DNA from: Thermothielavioides terrestris NRRL 8126
Taxonomy: Eukaryota; Ascomycota; Sordariomycetes; Sordariales; Chaetomiaceae
NCBI RefSeq assembly: GCF_000226115.1
Contig: NC_016459.1
Span: forward strand, 868,001-932,000
Direction: 5' to 3'
Length of the DNA: 64,000 bases
This document shows, one piece after another, positions 9,860 to 20,417 of this stretch (positions within the stretch are counted from its first letter, which is position 1; each line of letters starts with the position of its first letter). The position numbers were made by a program, and so were the translations under genes. The notes under the pieces were generated by a model. The model was not told the origin of the DNA, did no database searches, and saw only the letters and a program-made list of their open reading frames with translations.

Positions 9860-10684
9860 TCAAAACACCCGGCGCACCCGCCCGCCCCGGTCTTCCTTAC
9901 CATCCGCATCCTCCCCGCCCCAGCGATCCTCCCACAGGCCGCGGCCGACGTAGCGCCAGCCCATCGGCGCGCTGTTCATGCCCCACTTATCCTTCATCTC
10001 GGCCAGCGTCACGGGCCGCACTAGCTCCCACAGCTCCAGCACGGGGTAGCCGAAGCGCGACTGTTTGCGCCCGGCGTTGAAGTCCTCGTTGCCGATGCCC
10101 GGCGGGTCCAGCGGGACCGTGCCGGGCGTGCGGCGGATGTCGGGGGGGATGGTGGCGATGTGCCTTTTTTGAGGTGGCATCGCAGGTTAGTTGTTTATAG
10201 TTCAGCTCAGAGATCAGTAAGTAGTGCGAGGGGACGGAGCGAATTGCTGCAGGTGGGACAGGGTGGAGCAGGCAGCTGGGTAAATAGGTACGTACGTGAT
10301 GCTGGCACGGCCGCTGCCGCCCTCGCTCGTCTCGTAGAACCACAGGCGCGTGACGCCGTCGCGCAGCCGGTACTTGCGGTACTCGTGGTTCTTCTGCCGG
10401 CTCGCGATGTTGGCGAGGTGGACGGGCTTGATGGACAGCAGCACGTCAGAGAGCACACGGTCGTTGTCGGAGCCCGCCTCGGAATCGGCCTTGGGCTTGG
10501 GCGTGGTGGGGGTCGGCTTTTTGGCGATCCGTCCGTCAATGGTGCGGTGCAGGGCGGAGGTTGAGCCGGATTTGCTGGTGCCGGGCGATTCCCGCCGGAG
10601 GAAGGCGCTGGTGAGCGTGGTCTGGGTGAACGAGCGCGGCTTTTTGGCCGGCGAGGGACCCGGCGAGGGACGAACCGGCGACAT
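9860..10684 (-). CDS. ASCH/PUA-like domain protein
   Basis: Two exons, 10684-10296 and 10163-9860, give 230 residues. The donor is GTACGT, the branch point CTAAC, and the acceptor AAG restores the frame exactly. The N-terminal ~75 residues are basic, Ser/Pro/Thr-rich and probably disordered or nuclear-targeting (SPAKKPRSF). The core starts LLSIKPVHLANIASRQKNHEYRKYRL, which matches the ASCH pattern of a beta strand, helix and E-x-R/K-K signature, followed by RLWFYET. ASCH domains are PUA-related and bind RNA or modified nucleotides, so an RNA-linked role is inferred. The C-terminus (ELWELVRPVTLAEMKDKW) looks folded and conserved. An upstream GTG at 10726 is not a credible start; ATG at 10684 is used. 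Confidence 0.75.
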
Positions 10685-10732
10685 TTTAGGACCGCGATAA
10701 TCAAGCAATGGCTGCGTGGAGTGCACAAAGCA

Positions 10733-10807
10733 GGATGTTTCAGTGCAAGAGTTGGCAGGATGTTTCAGTGCAGGAGTAGGCAGGATGTATTAGTGTAAGA
10801 GTTGAGC
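10733..10807. repeat. 25-bp tandem repeat, three copies, upstream of the ASCH gene
   Basis: Three 25-bp units (10733-10757, 10758-10782, 10783-10807) share the start ggatgtttcagtgca; the third is diverged. They lie 49-123 bp before the start codon of the minus-strand ASCH gene. A related phrase, gatgtttcagtgtaa, recurs once near 11168. Confidence 0.8.
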
Positions 10808-11308
10808 GATTGACAAGAAACTGAGTGAATGAACGTATCCACGATTCGCGGTTTGACGCGTTATTGGAAATTTGTTGCCAATAACTTATCCGTCAAACAA
10901 CCCAAGTGTTCAGTACTGTGCCAGGTGGCGAGCTGCCACTGTGCGAGTGTGTGGTGGCAGGGTTCGTCAGTTGTTAGACATCCACACCGGCTGGCCGATT
11001 TTTGAAACCAGCATTTCACACATAATTCGGCACAAAAAAACTGAAATAATCATCATTCCTAACCCAACTAAGGAACAGGCAGGAATGCACAAGTCTAATT
11101 GATATTCTTTGACTTAAACTGACCGTTACCGCTACCGCCTAGCCTCAAACCCTCGGACCGCTCGCTGATGTTTCAGTGTAAACCAACAAGATCCTTCTCT
11201 TTGACTCGGAAGCAGGGCAAAGTGAGGCAGTTACAACAATTATGCCCTGTTAGTGTCCTGCTCTATCTGACACCCACTCAAACCATAGCCTGTCTCAATC
11301 ATCCCGTC
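10808..11308. other. Intergenic, no gene seen
   Basis: This lies between the ASCH gene's repeat-bearing upstream region and the 3' end of the synthetase-like gene. It is moderately AT-rich and has no supported frame. Confidence 0.45.
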
Positions 11309-12835
11309 CTACTCCCACTTCCCGCCCTCCAAGACCACCCGCTGCAGATACTCGACCGAGTACGCGCGGAACAGCTTGCGCGGGTCCGCCAGCCACCGCC
11401 CGACCTCCTCCCAGATCCGCCGCAGCCCCGCGGCCCCGTCGCCGCCGAACCGGCCGCGCAGCAGCGCGAAGCTGCACAGCCCGCCCGACCCCAGCAGCTC
11501 CATCGCCGCGTACCCGCCGCCGCGCACGTACAGCGCCTTGGACAGCTTGGCCCCGCTCCAGTCCACCACCAGCGGCGCGTACAGGATGTGCGGCGTGCGC
11601 CCCGCCACTGCCGCGGCCGTGGCCGTGGCCGTGGATGTGGATGTGGATGTGGATGTGGATGTGGATGCCGCCGCCCACGCCGCCCACGCCGCCAGCGGCC
11701 GGTACAGGAACGCCTCCTGGTACATGCCGGCGTAGTCGGCGCCCGTGACGCGCACGTGGTGCGTGCGGGTGTCCAGCAGGTGGCTCATGCTGCGGATGAG
11801 GTTGCGCGCGGGTGCGTTGGCCTCGAGGCGCGCGACCTCGTCCGGGCGGCTGAGTCGCACGACGTGCGGGCCGTGGTGCGGGCAGTGGAAGGTGATGGTG
11901 CCCGCGTCGGACTGTTGGCCGCCGCTGCTCGGCTTGGTGTACACGTTGCGCCGGCCGTGCTTGTCTGCCAGGCGGCAGCCGGGAACGGGACATGCGGCGC
12001 GGAGGGCCAGCGTGCCGTGCTTGGGCGAGAGCTGCTGGCCGAGCAGCTCGTGGTGCTCGATGATGTAGCGGAGGATGGAGGGAATTGTGGGGCCGGCGAA
12101 GAAGTCGGATTGGAAGCGGACAGTGTAGGGGATGCCCGACCAGGTGGATAGGAGATGGAGCACCTCGTCATAGTCGGCCATGTATGTTTGGAGTGCCTTG
12201 GGCACGTCTCTGTGCGACCGCTGGTAATGCACGCCGTCTATCACCTCCCCCTGGCCCTCGACTGGCGCGGTGTCGACAAATGTAATCTCGACCGAGACCG
12301 GCGGCGCCGTCACCGGCGCGGATCCCACCCCCGTGCTAGCTGCGGCCGTGTGCATTCGATCCCGGATCGCACCGGCTACCGCGAAGGCGTAACAAAAGAC
12401 GATCAGGGTGCCGACATGTGGCGAGTTGTTTGGCTGCAGGCCGGCATGGATGACGATGGGACGGGTGGGAATGCGGGCATGACGCGCTTGCCCTGATCCG
12501 GCAGTCGCGATGGTGTCGCCGCTCAGCTCGCCCGCAAGAGTCTCGTCGTGGACGAGAGCGGATATCAGAGGGCCCACGACATCGTCCCGGAAGGCATAGG
12601 AGCCGCCGCCGAGCGGATCGTGGACCTGGCCATTGTGGAAGGTCGCAAAAAGGGGACTGCCCGGGGAGAGCGCCGGGACAAGGTCCTGAATGGCGGACAA
12701 GATGTCCCGAACACCCGGTCCCGGCGGCTGCGTGGCCGCCCCGCTGCCCTTGGCGTTGTCTGGACCGTCTAGGAGTGGCTCGAGCAAGCCAATTAGCTTA
12801 CGGGCAGCAACCGCAGCAGCGGGCGGCGGTGGCAT
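11309..12835 (-). CDS. Orphan class I aminoacyl-tRNA synthetase-like (HUP fold) protein
   Basis: A single exon encodes 508 residues from ATG 12835. The Rossmann-type catalytic signatures are recognisable: VIHAGLQPNNSPHVGTL near residue 127-143 sits where class I synthetases have HIGH (here H-V-G-T), and WSGAKLSKALYV near 410-420 sits where they have KMSKS (here K-L-S-K-A). Between them is a zinc-ribbon-like pair, CPVPGC about residues 284-289 and the later HCPHH. The N-terminal ~100 residues are helical and Pro/Ala-rich. No anticodon-binding domain is evident at the C-terminus. I infer an ATP-dependent nucleotidyl-transfer or aminoacyl-adenylate activity; it resembles class I lysyl-tRNA synthetase most but is not a proven member. 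A Ser/Thr run of ~12 residues comes from a hexanucleotide repeat. Confidence 0.75.
   Translation of the reverse strand: MPPPPAAAVAARKLIGLLEPLLDGPDNAKGSGAATQPPGPGVRDILSAIQDLVPALSPGSPLFATFHNGQVHDPLGGGSYAFRDDVVGPLISALVHDETLAGELSGDTIATAGSGQARHARIPTRPIVIHAGLQPNNSPHVGTLIVFCYAFAVAGAIRDRMHTAAASTGVGSAPVTAPPVSVEITFVDTAPVEGQGEVIDGVHYQRSHRDVPKALQTYMADYDEVLHLLSTWSGIPYTVRFQSDFFAGPTIPSILRYIIEHHELLGQQLSPKHGTLALRAACPVPGCRLADKHGRRNVYTKPSSGGQQSDAGTITFHCPHHGPHVVRLSRPDEVARLEANAPARNLIRSMSHLLDTRTHHVRVTGADYAGMYQEAFLYRPLAAWAAWAAASTSTSTSTSTSTATATAAAVAGRTPHILYAPLVVDWSGAKLSKALYVRGGGYAAMELLGSGGLCSFALLRGRFGGDGAAGLRRIWEEVGRWLADPRKLFRAYSVEYLQRVVLEGGKWE
11613..11666. repeat. Hexanucleotide microsatellite inside the synthetase-like gene
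   Basis: Three ggccgt units are followed by six gtggat units on the plus strand. Read on the minus strand they encode a Ser-Thr then Ala-Thr run. Because the unit is 6 bp, copy-number change would alter the protein without shifting the frame. Confidence 0.85.
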
Positions 12836-13661
12836 GGTTATTCAAGACGTAGCGGGCAGTCGGAAATAGCTGTTCGTCTTTTAGTTGCTTTCGCAAGATC
12901 CTTCAGAAAGGCTGGTGATGCTGCTGTTCGATGATGATTTGGCCGGGGAAGGCATGAGGTTTTTCAAGTTCCTGTCTAGGCCTTTCCCACACTTCAACTT
13001 ATACCGAATAGGGATGCACAATGCACATCACACATGGGGGCTTCCATGGCAGCGGATCCCTGTCGACAAGCTGCACTGAGGCCCGCCATTTGCGCCTAGC
13101 GTGGGCGATACACAGTAGAAACAGCAGGCGGAATAGATGCTTGTTCAGTCCTTCAGCTTTCCTGGGTTTGATATGGCAAGCTAACCATGAGTGGCTGTGA
13201 CACAATTCCTTTCTTGTTTGTGTGTGACGGGTTAAATCTGTGGAGATCTCCTCCGGCTGGAAACTGTCTTCCTTTACACTTTCCTAACCGCCCTTTCAAA
13301 ACTTTATCGCTTTGTCCCTCCCAGGCGCACAACAATCCAAACCGCATGGAACGCGAGTCACGCGACATGCTGGCCTCGCCCAAACACTTTCAAACTAGAC
13401 CTCTCAAACCCTGAACCATGACACCCAAACCCAAACCGAAAAAGCAAGCACATCCCGGCATCACTCAACCCCCCAACCCGCACCCCTAATCCCCAATCCA
13501 CCCACCGCTCCCTTTCCCCATCCCTACTCCGCCTCCAACCCCTTACCACAGTAAACCCCTTACACAGTAGAACCCATCACCACCACCGCAACACCCCGCA
13601 GTCCCGCCCGGCTCGCGGCCGCCGCAACCGCAACCGCAACCTCAACCGCACCGCCCATCCT
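12836..13661. other. Intergenic, no gene seen
   Basis: This is the upstream region of the synthetase-like gene. From about 13300 it becomes C-rich and low in complexity (short Pro/Thr/Asn-type frames), with no domain on either strand. Confidence 0.45.
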
Positions 13662-14018
13662 CTACCCTTGTTTACCCCCGCCGCCCCCCGCCCGCCGGAG
13701 CAGGTGATGTCGCGAGTAGGGCAGCGGCGGGTGCTCGCGCCGGGCGGGGCCGGGCCGCGGGACATGGAGTGTGATGGTGGTGTATGTCGTCGTCGTGGCC
13801 CTGGCCGCGGCGGCGGCGGTCGTGGAAGCGGTTGTGGTGGATGCGGTTGTGGTTGGGGATGGGCACGACGAGGGAGAGGATGAGGATGAGGGTGCCGGCT
13901 CCGGCGCCAGCTCGGGTCGGCTGGTCGGGTTGTGGTTGCGGCTGTGGTTTGGGGGTTGGTCGAGGGGCAGGGTTAGCGGGTTGGCGCCGCGGCGGAGGCT
14001 GAGGGCGCGGCGGACCAT
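13662..14018 (-). CDS. Possible small basic protein, unknown
   Basis: The frame of 118 codons starts in a good fungal context (CACCATGG at 14018). It begins MVRRALSLRRGANPLTLPLDQ, then runs through Pro/Asn/His and Ser/Thr/Ala tracts, and ends in a basic segment with a Gly run. There is no recognisable domain. The region is low-complexity on both strands, so chance openness is likely. It is listed because the start context and the non-repetitive N-terminus are better than in neighbouring frames. Confidence 0.25.
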   Translation of the reverse strand: MVRRALSLRRGANPLTLPLDQPPNHSRNHNPTSRPELAPEPAPSSSSSPSSCPSPTTTASTTTASTTAAAAARATTTTYTTITLHVPRPGPARREHPPLPYSRHHLLRRAGGGGGKQG

Positions 14019-15645
14019 GGTGGTGTGTTTGCGTTTGCGGCGAGGCGTGTTGTTGAGTGGGTTTGAGGAGGGAAGCTGGGAGTGGTGACTGTGTGTGTGG
14101 GATTGCGTTTGTTTGGTTTGATTTGTGCGTGTGCCGGTTGTTGAGTGAGCCAGCTAGGAGGATTGATTGTTGAAGTGGTTGATGAGGAAGTGGCTAGTGA
14201 GTCACTGGTGATTGGCAGTGGTTGACTCCGACCGGAAACCGGCTCCGTCGTCGTTGTTGGTTGCTGAGCGGCGTGGTGTGTTCGCGGAGGCCAGCCCCGG
14301 TGGGTTGTGGTTGAGGTAAAGGAGCGTTTGCTTGCCCTCCTGGGCGGCCCTGAAGAAAAATGTGACCGTTCGAGACGCTCGCTGGCGTCGAAAAGCTGAC
14401 CCGCGCGGAAGTACAAGTAGAAGGCCGGAAGAGGAATCTCGCTTTCAGCGTGTCGTTCCCCGGATTTCGGTTGTCTGATGGCCCCTGGCGGATGGCCCGA
14501 CAGTGGGCTCTTATGCATCCTTCACGCCGGAATGGCAGCCGGAAAAGGGGTTTGATCTCCGCAAATGACCACGACTCGGCCGTTGTGCCTCGGCCAGACA
14601 GCACCGGGCATGCGGGGAATGCCACTGGCCGCGCCAGCCTTTTCGAACCCAACTGACCTGTCAACTGCCATTTCACCCTGCTTCCGTGGGTGACCCGGTC
14701 GGTGGTGGTGGGCCAGGCCGGATGTGAGACGCCTCCGAGTCAAGCACCGGCAGCTTCCAGTACCGCTTTTCAGCCGCCCGGAGATGGTACAACGAACACA
14801 ATTCGCCTTTATCTTGATAATAGTGATCTCTCGAATGTCAATGCCCTTAGGATTTCGTGTGACTGCCGAGTGTTTGTTGTGTAACTGTACGGCAATTTGG
14901 GACATCTCGAAGGTGTAAGTTGCGGCATCGGGCCCGGCCCTGAGGCGGCCTGCTGGGCCGACCTCACCTCAAACACCATCTCTTCGACGGCAGACTTGCA
15001 AAATCCCTTCCAAACTGCGCATTATTCGCCCATGTCGAAGACAAAACGCAGCCTCACATTGCCTTGGTGTTGGGAAGCCGCTCAGGCGGAAACCCACAGC
15101 ACAGCACCCAACTCGCACGCGATATCTCGCTCGCAGCAACTCCCAGCACTGCACGGCCAGAGCCCTACAGGCTACGACTGACGGCCCGATCCTCAGCCCA
15201 GCCCCCCATCAGCCCCCCAAAGGGGGCCCAGCCGAACGACCTGCGGCCCCGGGATCAGCTTCTTTGGGAACACTTGATCTCCGTCAGCATCCCCTGGCAA
15301 GAGACGCGGGACCGTCCACTGCGCCTTGGACGGTGTGGGGGATCCATGCAATGGGTTCAAGGGGTTGCGGAGCATCTTGATGTCTGCTAGGAAGAGTTGT
15401 CTTGTGGCGGGGAGCAGAACAGGAAGGGCAGGCATAACCACAGGGCAGCGATTCCGGTGGGGTTCGAATAAGGATATTAACCAGGAGCTGCGATATCGTG
15501 ACACCGTTGTACATCGCTTGCTGATCCCGTCTGTTGTACATATACCGCCTTTTTTACAAATCCCGCCAGTCGTACATCGCCAATCGTACACAGAGCCATA
15601 CACCTTCCGGACGGAGACGGCGCCGCCGTCCCTGTCACCCCCTGC
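14019..15645. other. Long intergenic stretch, no supported gene
   Basis: Overlapping frames of 60-180 codons exist on both strands but none shows a domain, consistent codon bias or splice-linked partner. Around 15500-15600 a degenerate ~21-bp phrase containing tcgtacatcgc recurs a few times. Confidence 0.4.
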
Positions 15646-17070
15646 TCACGCCTGCAACTGATGCTTCCTCTCGTAGATGTGCATATTGATCGTCTTCAGC
15701 CAGTGCCTGATCCTCGGCAGAAGGGCGAACTCGAACTCGGGCAGGCTCGCCAGCTCGCGCAGGAAGGGCCCCCACTTGCCCTGGCCGACGGAGGCCAGGA
15801 AGTTCTCGATGGCCTGGACGACGCCGCGGGTGGTCTCGTCGCAGTACAGGCCGGCGACGCGCATCTCCTCGAGCAGGTTGAAGACGGCGGTCGGGTCGCC
15901 GTAGCGGTTCCACAGGATGCGCGCCAGCTCGTTGTAGAAGGGCGTGCTGACGCCCAGCACGTAGCTGGCCGGGCCGAGCTCCTTGACGCGCGGCAGGATG
16001 TGCAGCGCCAGCGGCGAGGAGCGCGCGAACTTAGTGTCGAACAGGCGCAGCGCGCTGAGCAGGTACGAGGGGTACAGCGGCCCGTAGACGTGCAGCGGGA
16101 GCTTGCTCTTGTCGCGCTTGCGGCTGCGCTTCGCCTTGGACGACGCCTCGTCGATGCCGAGCTTCTCGACCAGCGGGAAGACCTCCTCTTCGAGGATGTC
16201 CCAGAGCTCAAAGTCGGTCTGCGCCGCGTGCATCTTGGCCTCGACCCGGTTGCGCTGCTCGCGCCTGAGGGCTTCGTTCTGAACCGACTTGGCGAGAGGG
16301 TCCAGCTTCAGATCGAGCTGCCGCGCTGGCTTCTCTTCTATGCTCAGGCTCTGCTCCGCTGCTGGGGTTGCCGAACCATGCACTTCGGCTGCCTTGTCCT
16401 CCTCGATGGTGCCCAACGCCATGCGCGCGGCTTTCCGCAGGCTGGGCGGGAACCGCAGCAGGGCCTTTTCCCAGTCGGATGCGGCTGATGTTTGTTCGAG
16501 AGGGTGGAGCGGGTCGAACGGCCTCATCATCTGCCGCCGGAAGTTGGACTGCACCTCGGCCGCGTCCTGCACTATGATGTTGACCGTGTTGCGGACCTTC
16601 TCGGGGTTGGGTTCCTCCGTCCGGACTTGCAGGTCGTCGAATTTGAGGAAGCCGAGGCGGGAGGGCAGGGAATCACCCGCAGATTCGTCAGGAGCAGGTC
16701 TCGGGCTTTCCGGGCCAGCGGACGGCGGAGGTGCCGGTGGTACAGCGGGACGAGGGCGCGTGGCATTTCGGGTCGCAATCTCTTCGAAGATGCGACTGAA
16801 GATTTCGTGCTCCTGTCGCGTGATGGTCGACCGCATCCCACCCGCCTCGGCATCTTGATCTTCTGATCTACCGTCAGGACGCTCGTAACCCTCCGGCAAC
16901 TCGAACGGGATATCCTCGTGCCGGGGACCGTGTGGCCGACTGCGCGGGGGGTTGCTTCGGGCCGCCGTGGAATGCAGCAGAGCGCGGAATGTGCGGGTCG
17001 GGACGCCAGTCCGCGATAGCCGCTGAAGTGTCTGGGTCTGGTAGAGGAACGGAAGAAGAGTAGTCGACAT
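15646..17070 (-). CDS. MTF2: Mtf2-like mitochondrial RNA-processing/translation factor
   Basis: A single exon from ATG 17070 encodes 474 residues. The open frame extends upstream to 17316, but the first 82 codons look like untranslated sequence. The N-terminus is a mitochondrial presequence type (MSTTLLPFLYQTQTLQRLSR, Arg-rich, no acids). The C-terminal ~220 residues carry the Mtf2 C-terminal domain: TDFELWDILEEEVFPLVEKLG, LHILPRVKELGPASYVLG, FNLLEEMRVAGLYCDETTRGVVQAIENFL. In yeast, Mtf2/Nam1 acts in the matrix, coupling mitochondrial transcripts to splicing and translation. The helical-repeat character (PPR-like) fits RNA binding. The gene is divergent from CMR1 across 487 bp. Confidence 0.85.
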   Translation of the reverse strand: MSTTLLPFLYQTQTLQRLSRTGVPTRTFRALLHSTAARSNPPRSRPHGPRHEDIPFELPEGYERPDGRSEDQDAEAGGMRSTITRQEHEIFSRIFEEIATRNATRPRPAVPPAPPPSAGPESPRPAPDESAGDSLPSRLGFLKFDDLQVRTEEPNPEKVRNTVNIIVQDAAEVQSNFRRQMMRPFDPLHPLEQTSAASDWEKALLRFPPSLRKAARMALGTIEEDKAAEVHGSATPAAEQSLSIEEKPARQLDLKLDPLAKSVQNEALRREQRNRVEAKMHAAQTDFELWDILEEEVFPLVEKLGIDEASSKAKRSRKRDKSKLPLHVYGPLYPSYLLSALRLFDTKFARSSPLALHILPRVKELGPASYVLGVSTPFYNELARILWNRYGDPTAVFNLLEEMRVAGLYCDETTRGVVQAIENFLASVGQGKWGPFLRELASLPEFEFALLPRIRHWLKTINMHIYERKHQLQA

Positions 17071-17557
17071 GCTGGGCTCAGCCCGCGCGCCACTCGCGGT
17101 GCGCAAAACACTGCTTAGTGCTGGCGTGCCCGGGTTGTGATTTGAATTCGGAGCAGGTGGACGGGAAGGTGTAGCGGAGCGCTTGAAAATTTCCCCAGGT
17201 ACGGAGTACCGTGGAGGATATTGCCTGCCGGGCCAGATCCCTGCCTCCACTCTGCTTGGCGAGCTACGGCTGCAGTGGAGCGGGCCGTGAAGGCCCCAGC
17301 AGTTGTTGTCTGCCAATCAAGCACTGCCAAGACCGCCCAGTTCCCCGTGATTTCGCGACTCGGCTGGCGGCGGGCGCGACCCTGTTTAATTGACTTTCTT
17401 CGCCCGCGCTTCCATCTTCGCGTTTCGAGTGATCTCTTTGGTCTGTCAGTCTAGCTCCGTTCCGACTTGCCATAGAGGGCTGCCATTGAGGGCCACTGAT
17501 GCATCTCGTATCCTCTTGTGCTTGTCGGTAGTACCACGATCCCGGTGAATAATCATA
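17071..17557. promoter_or_regulatory. Bidirectional promoter region, MTF2 / CMR1
   Basis: 487 bp separate the two start codons, which point away from each other. No discrete promoter element is assigned; the role follows from gene orientation. Confidence 0.5.
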
Positions 17558-19185
17558 ATGGCGCCTGCGGCGAAGGAGGAACCGGCGGCCATGAGCGCGT
17601 TCGAGCGCAAGCGCCTCGAGAATATCGCGAACAACAACGCCATCCTGAGTGAAATCAGCACGACCGCGGCCAAGATCATCCCGAAACCGGCGCCTCCCAA
17701 GCCAAAGCGCCCGAGCGCGCCGCGCGTAAAACGGGAGCCTGTCCAGCGTGAACCGCTCCGTCCGACGCGACAAAGCAGTCGACTGGCGGGACTCGGTGCC
17801 GATGCTGATGTTCTCAAGCGCAAGGCCGAGGTGGAGGCCGAGGTCGAAGCAGAGAAGGCCAAGGCGAAGAAGATGCGTATCAGCGGAGACCTAAATCTCG
17901 GCGATATCCAGGTTGAGGGCCGCAAGTGGGAAGCGGGACTCGACGGGTTGGCGGGGCTGAAGGGGCTCCCGGTCCGAGGCGCACAACCCGGGGTTCGGAC
18001 ATTTACGGATGAAGATGTGAAGAGTACAACGGATAAGGGCCTTAAGGACCTGAGGTTGCGCATGAGCGGGCTGAAGCTTTACGAAAAATGGCCGGTGCAG
18101 GGTATCTGGCACTCCTCTACTCCTGGTTATGGCGCGTCGCTAACCCGACGCCAGATATCAAAATTGTGCCGCAACGGATATACTCGATGGGCTTCCATCC
18201 AACAGAAGCTAAGCCGATCGTATTCGCGGGCGACAAGGAGGGTGCAATGGGCGTGTTCGACGCATCACAAGAGCCCTCCAAAGTCGAGGACGACGAGGAC
18301 GAGGAGGCGGAGCTGCCAGACCCCGTAATATCAGCTTTCAAGACGCATTCGAGGACCATCTCATCCTTTCACTTCTCTCCGGTCGACGCAAACGCCGTCT
18401 TTTCTGCCTCGTATGACTCATCAATCCGCAAGCTGGATCTCGACAAGGGCATCTCCACCCAGGTCTTCGCGCCTGCGGACCCGGACGAGGACCTACCCAT
18501 CAGCGCGATCGACATGGCGACATCTGAACCCAACATCATCATCTTCTCCACGCTCCAAGGCTCGCTCGGACGGCACGACCTGCGCACCAAGCCCTCGACA
18601 GCCGAGCTCTGGAGCCTCACCGACCAGAAGATCGGCGGTTTCTCGCTGCACCCGCTCCATCCGCACCTCGTCGCGACCGCCTCGCTGGACCGGACGCTCA
18701 AGATCTGGGACCTGCGCAAGATCCAGGGCAAGGGCAGCGCCCGCGCGCCCGCGCTGCTCGGCTCGCACGAATCCCGCCTGTCGGTCTCGCACGCGAGCTG
18801 GAGCAGCGCCGGCCACGTCGCGACGTCCAGCTACGACGACCGCATCAAGATCTACTCGTTCCCAGACGCGGGCACGTGGAGCGCCGGCGCCGAGCTGTCG
18901 GAGTCGCAGATGGCGCCCACGCGGGAGATCCCGCACAACAACCAGACCGGGCGCTGGGTCACCATCCTCAAGCCGCAGTGGCAGCGCAGCCCGCGGGACG
19001 GGCTGCAGAAGTTTGTGATCGGGAACATGAACCGGTTTGTCGATGTATTTGCGGCGGATGGCGAGCAGCTGGCGCAGCTGGACGGCGAGGGCATCACGGC
19101 GGTGCCGGCGGTCGCGCACTTCCACCCGACCATGGACTGGGTGGCGGGCGGTAACGCGAGCGGGAAACTGTGTCTATGGATGTGA
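17558..19185 (+). CDS. CMR1: WD40 DNA damage-binding protein Cmr1 (WDR76 family)
   Basis: Two exons, 17558-18101 and 18155-19185, give 524 residues. The 53-bp intron has donor GTATCT, branch GCTAAC and acceptor CAG, and joins ...KWPVQ to DIKIVPQRIYSMGFHP. The N-terminal third is Lys/Arg-rich with a start typical of Cmr1 (FERKRLENIANNNAIL) and a basic coiled segment (KRKAEVEAEVEAEKAKAKK). The C-terminal ~340 residues form WD40 repeats, with readable units such as ISSFHFSPVDANAVFSASYDS, LHPHLVATASLDRTLKIWDL and ATSSYDDRIKIYSF. Cmr1 is a nuclear protein that binds DNA, nucleosomes and replication/repair factors and gathers at stress foci in yeast. The end sequence, VAGGNASGKLCLWM, is complete. 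Confidence 0.92.
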
Positions 19186-20417
19186 GCATGGCGCTGGCTA
19201 AGTGGTGACATAACAGTAACTGATATTGTGGGTGTATGCGCTGGACGTGTTATGCGAGTTGCGAGTTCATAATAATTACAGCACCGCAATGCCGAGACGG
19301 TTGGAAGGGCGGGAGGGTGCCGCTGTCCGGATCAGCCAGCAACCCGTCTTCCGTCCCGATCTGCCGCTATTTGCATCCTTCTGTATGTTCACCATGTTCG
19401 AGTTGTGATTGGCAGTCGAAGGTTAGGACCAATTGCTCGCTGCGAATGGCCTCATGTTCGGCTCCGGAGGAGAAGTTGAGGATCGCTAATCCGAGAATTA
19501 GTCCGTTGCATGTGATCGATTGCACCCGCTGGCAATGGCCCATGTTGCGTCATGGGACTTGCTGGCTTATCGATAAGCGTTCTTGACTCGGGTACCTGAC
19601 CGTCCTGAGCGGTCCTCGTTCTCTGCTCTCTCCATCTCTTGAACAGAACTGCAGACTCCCGCCGAGGAAGGCGTATGCTTGTATCCCTATCAGTGTAAGA
19701 CGAATGCGCTTTAAGGTGCGTGGTGTAATCCGTACTCGTCGCACCCGCCCCTCCGAGTCGCGTATCCGAGTTTTTGACCGTTTTGGCTCTGAACGGCATT
19801 GGCGCGGTCGCGGCTCACGGGCCTGGTGTGTACTCCCGAACGGGAAACGAACCCTGTTGGTTGGCCCCGGCAAAGCAGCCTACGGAACAGTCCACTAGTG
19901 TGCGGAATAGAAGTCTTGGCAACCCTCCTGTTCGTCGCACAGCGGCTCGGACCACCTCGCTGCGCATCACGCCGACCAGAACAGTTAGCTGCCGATGACC
20001 ACCGCTCCGAGGCAACACTGGTCATTTGCTCGCTTGGCCAACGAGGGCTCATCAATACACAATATCTCTACATGCCGTTAACGATCGCCAGGCCTTGTCG
20101 CGCAACCCTGTCCTATCTTGACTCGAAGCGTAGGAGGTAACCCCGAGTTGGTTTCTCGAGCGCCTGCGCCTGCATATCCGTTGAGTGCCTCGCCAGCTGA
20201 TCCGCCCGCCCGCCCTGCGGGATCCCTCCCTCGGCCCAGGCATCAGCCTGGCTGCCGCTGTCTGCCTCCCGTCCCCGCAGTTGATATCTCTCGGCCGGTT
20301 AGTCCGTCCTCCGTTCGTTGCTCGAGAGCACGCTGTAGTCGCGTTCCGCAGGCTCACATGGTTGCGTCCGCGTCTAGGCATCTCCCCTCGTCGTGTCCGC
20401 AACATAGACCGTGAACC
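19186..20417. other. Intergenic and 5' leader region of ATG26
   Basis: No gene is seen. The last ~300 bases are pyrimidine-rich (cctccc, tcgtcc), typical of a fungal promoter or leader. Confidence 0.45.

Noticed and set aside
11168..12151. Plus-strand frame of 327 codons
   Set aside because: Antisense shadow of the synthetase-like gene, Arg/Ala/Gln-rich with no domain.
17071..17316. N-terminal extension of Mtf2 from an upstream in-frame ATG
   Set aside because: The extra 82 residues would hide the mitochondrial presequence that begins at the chosen ATG.
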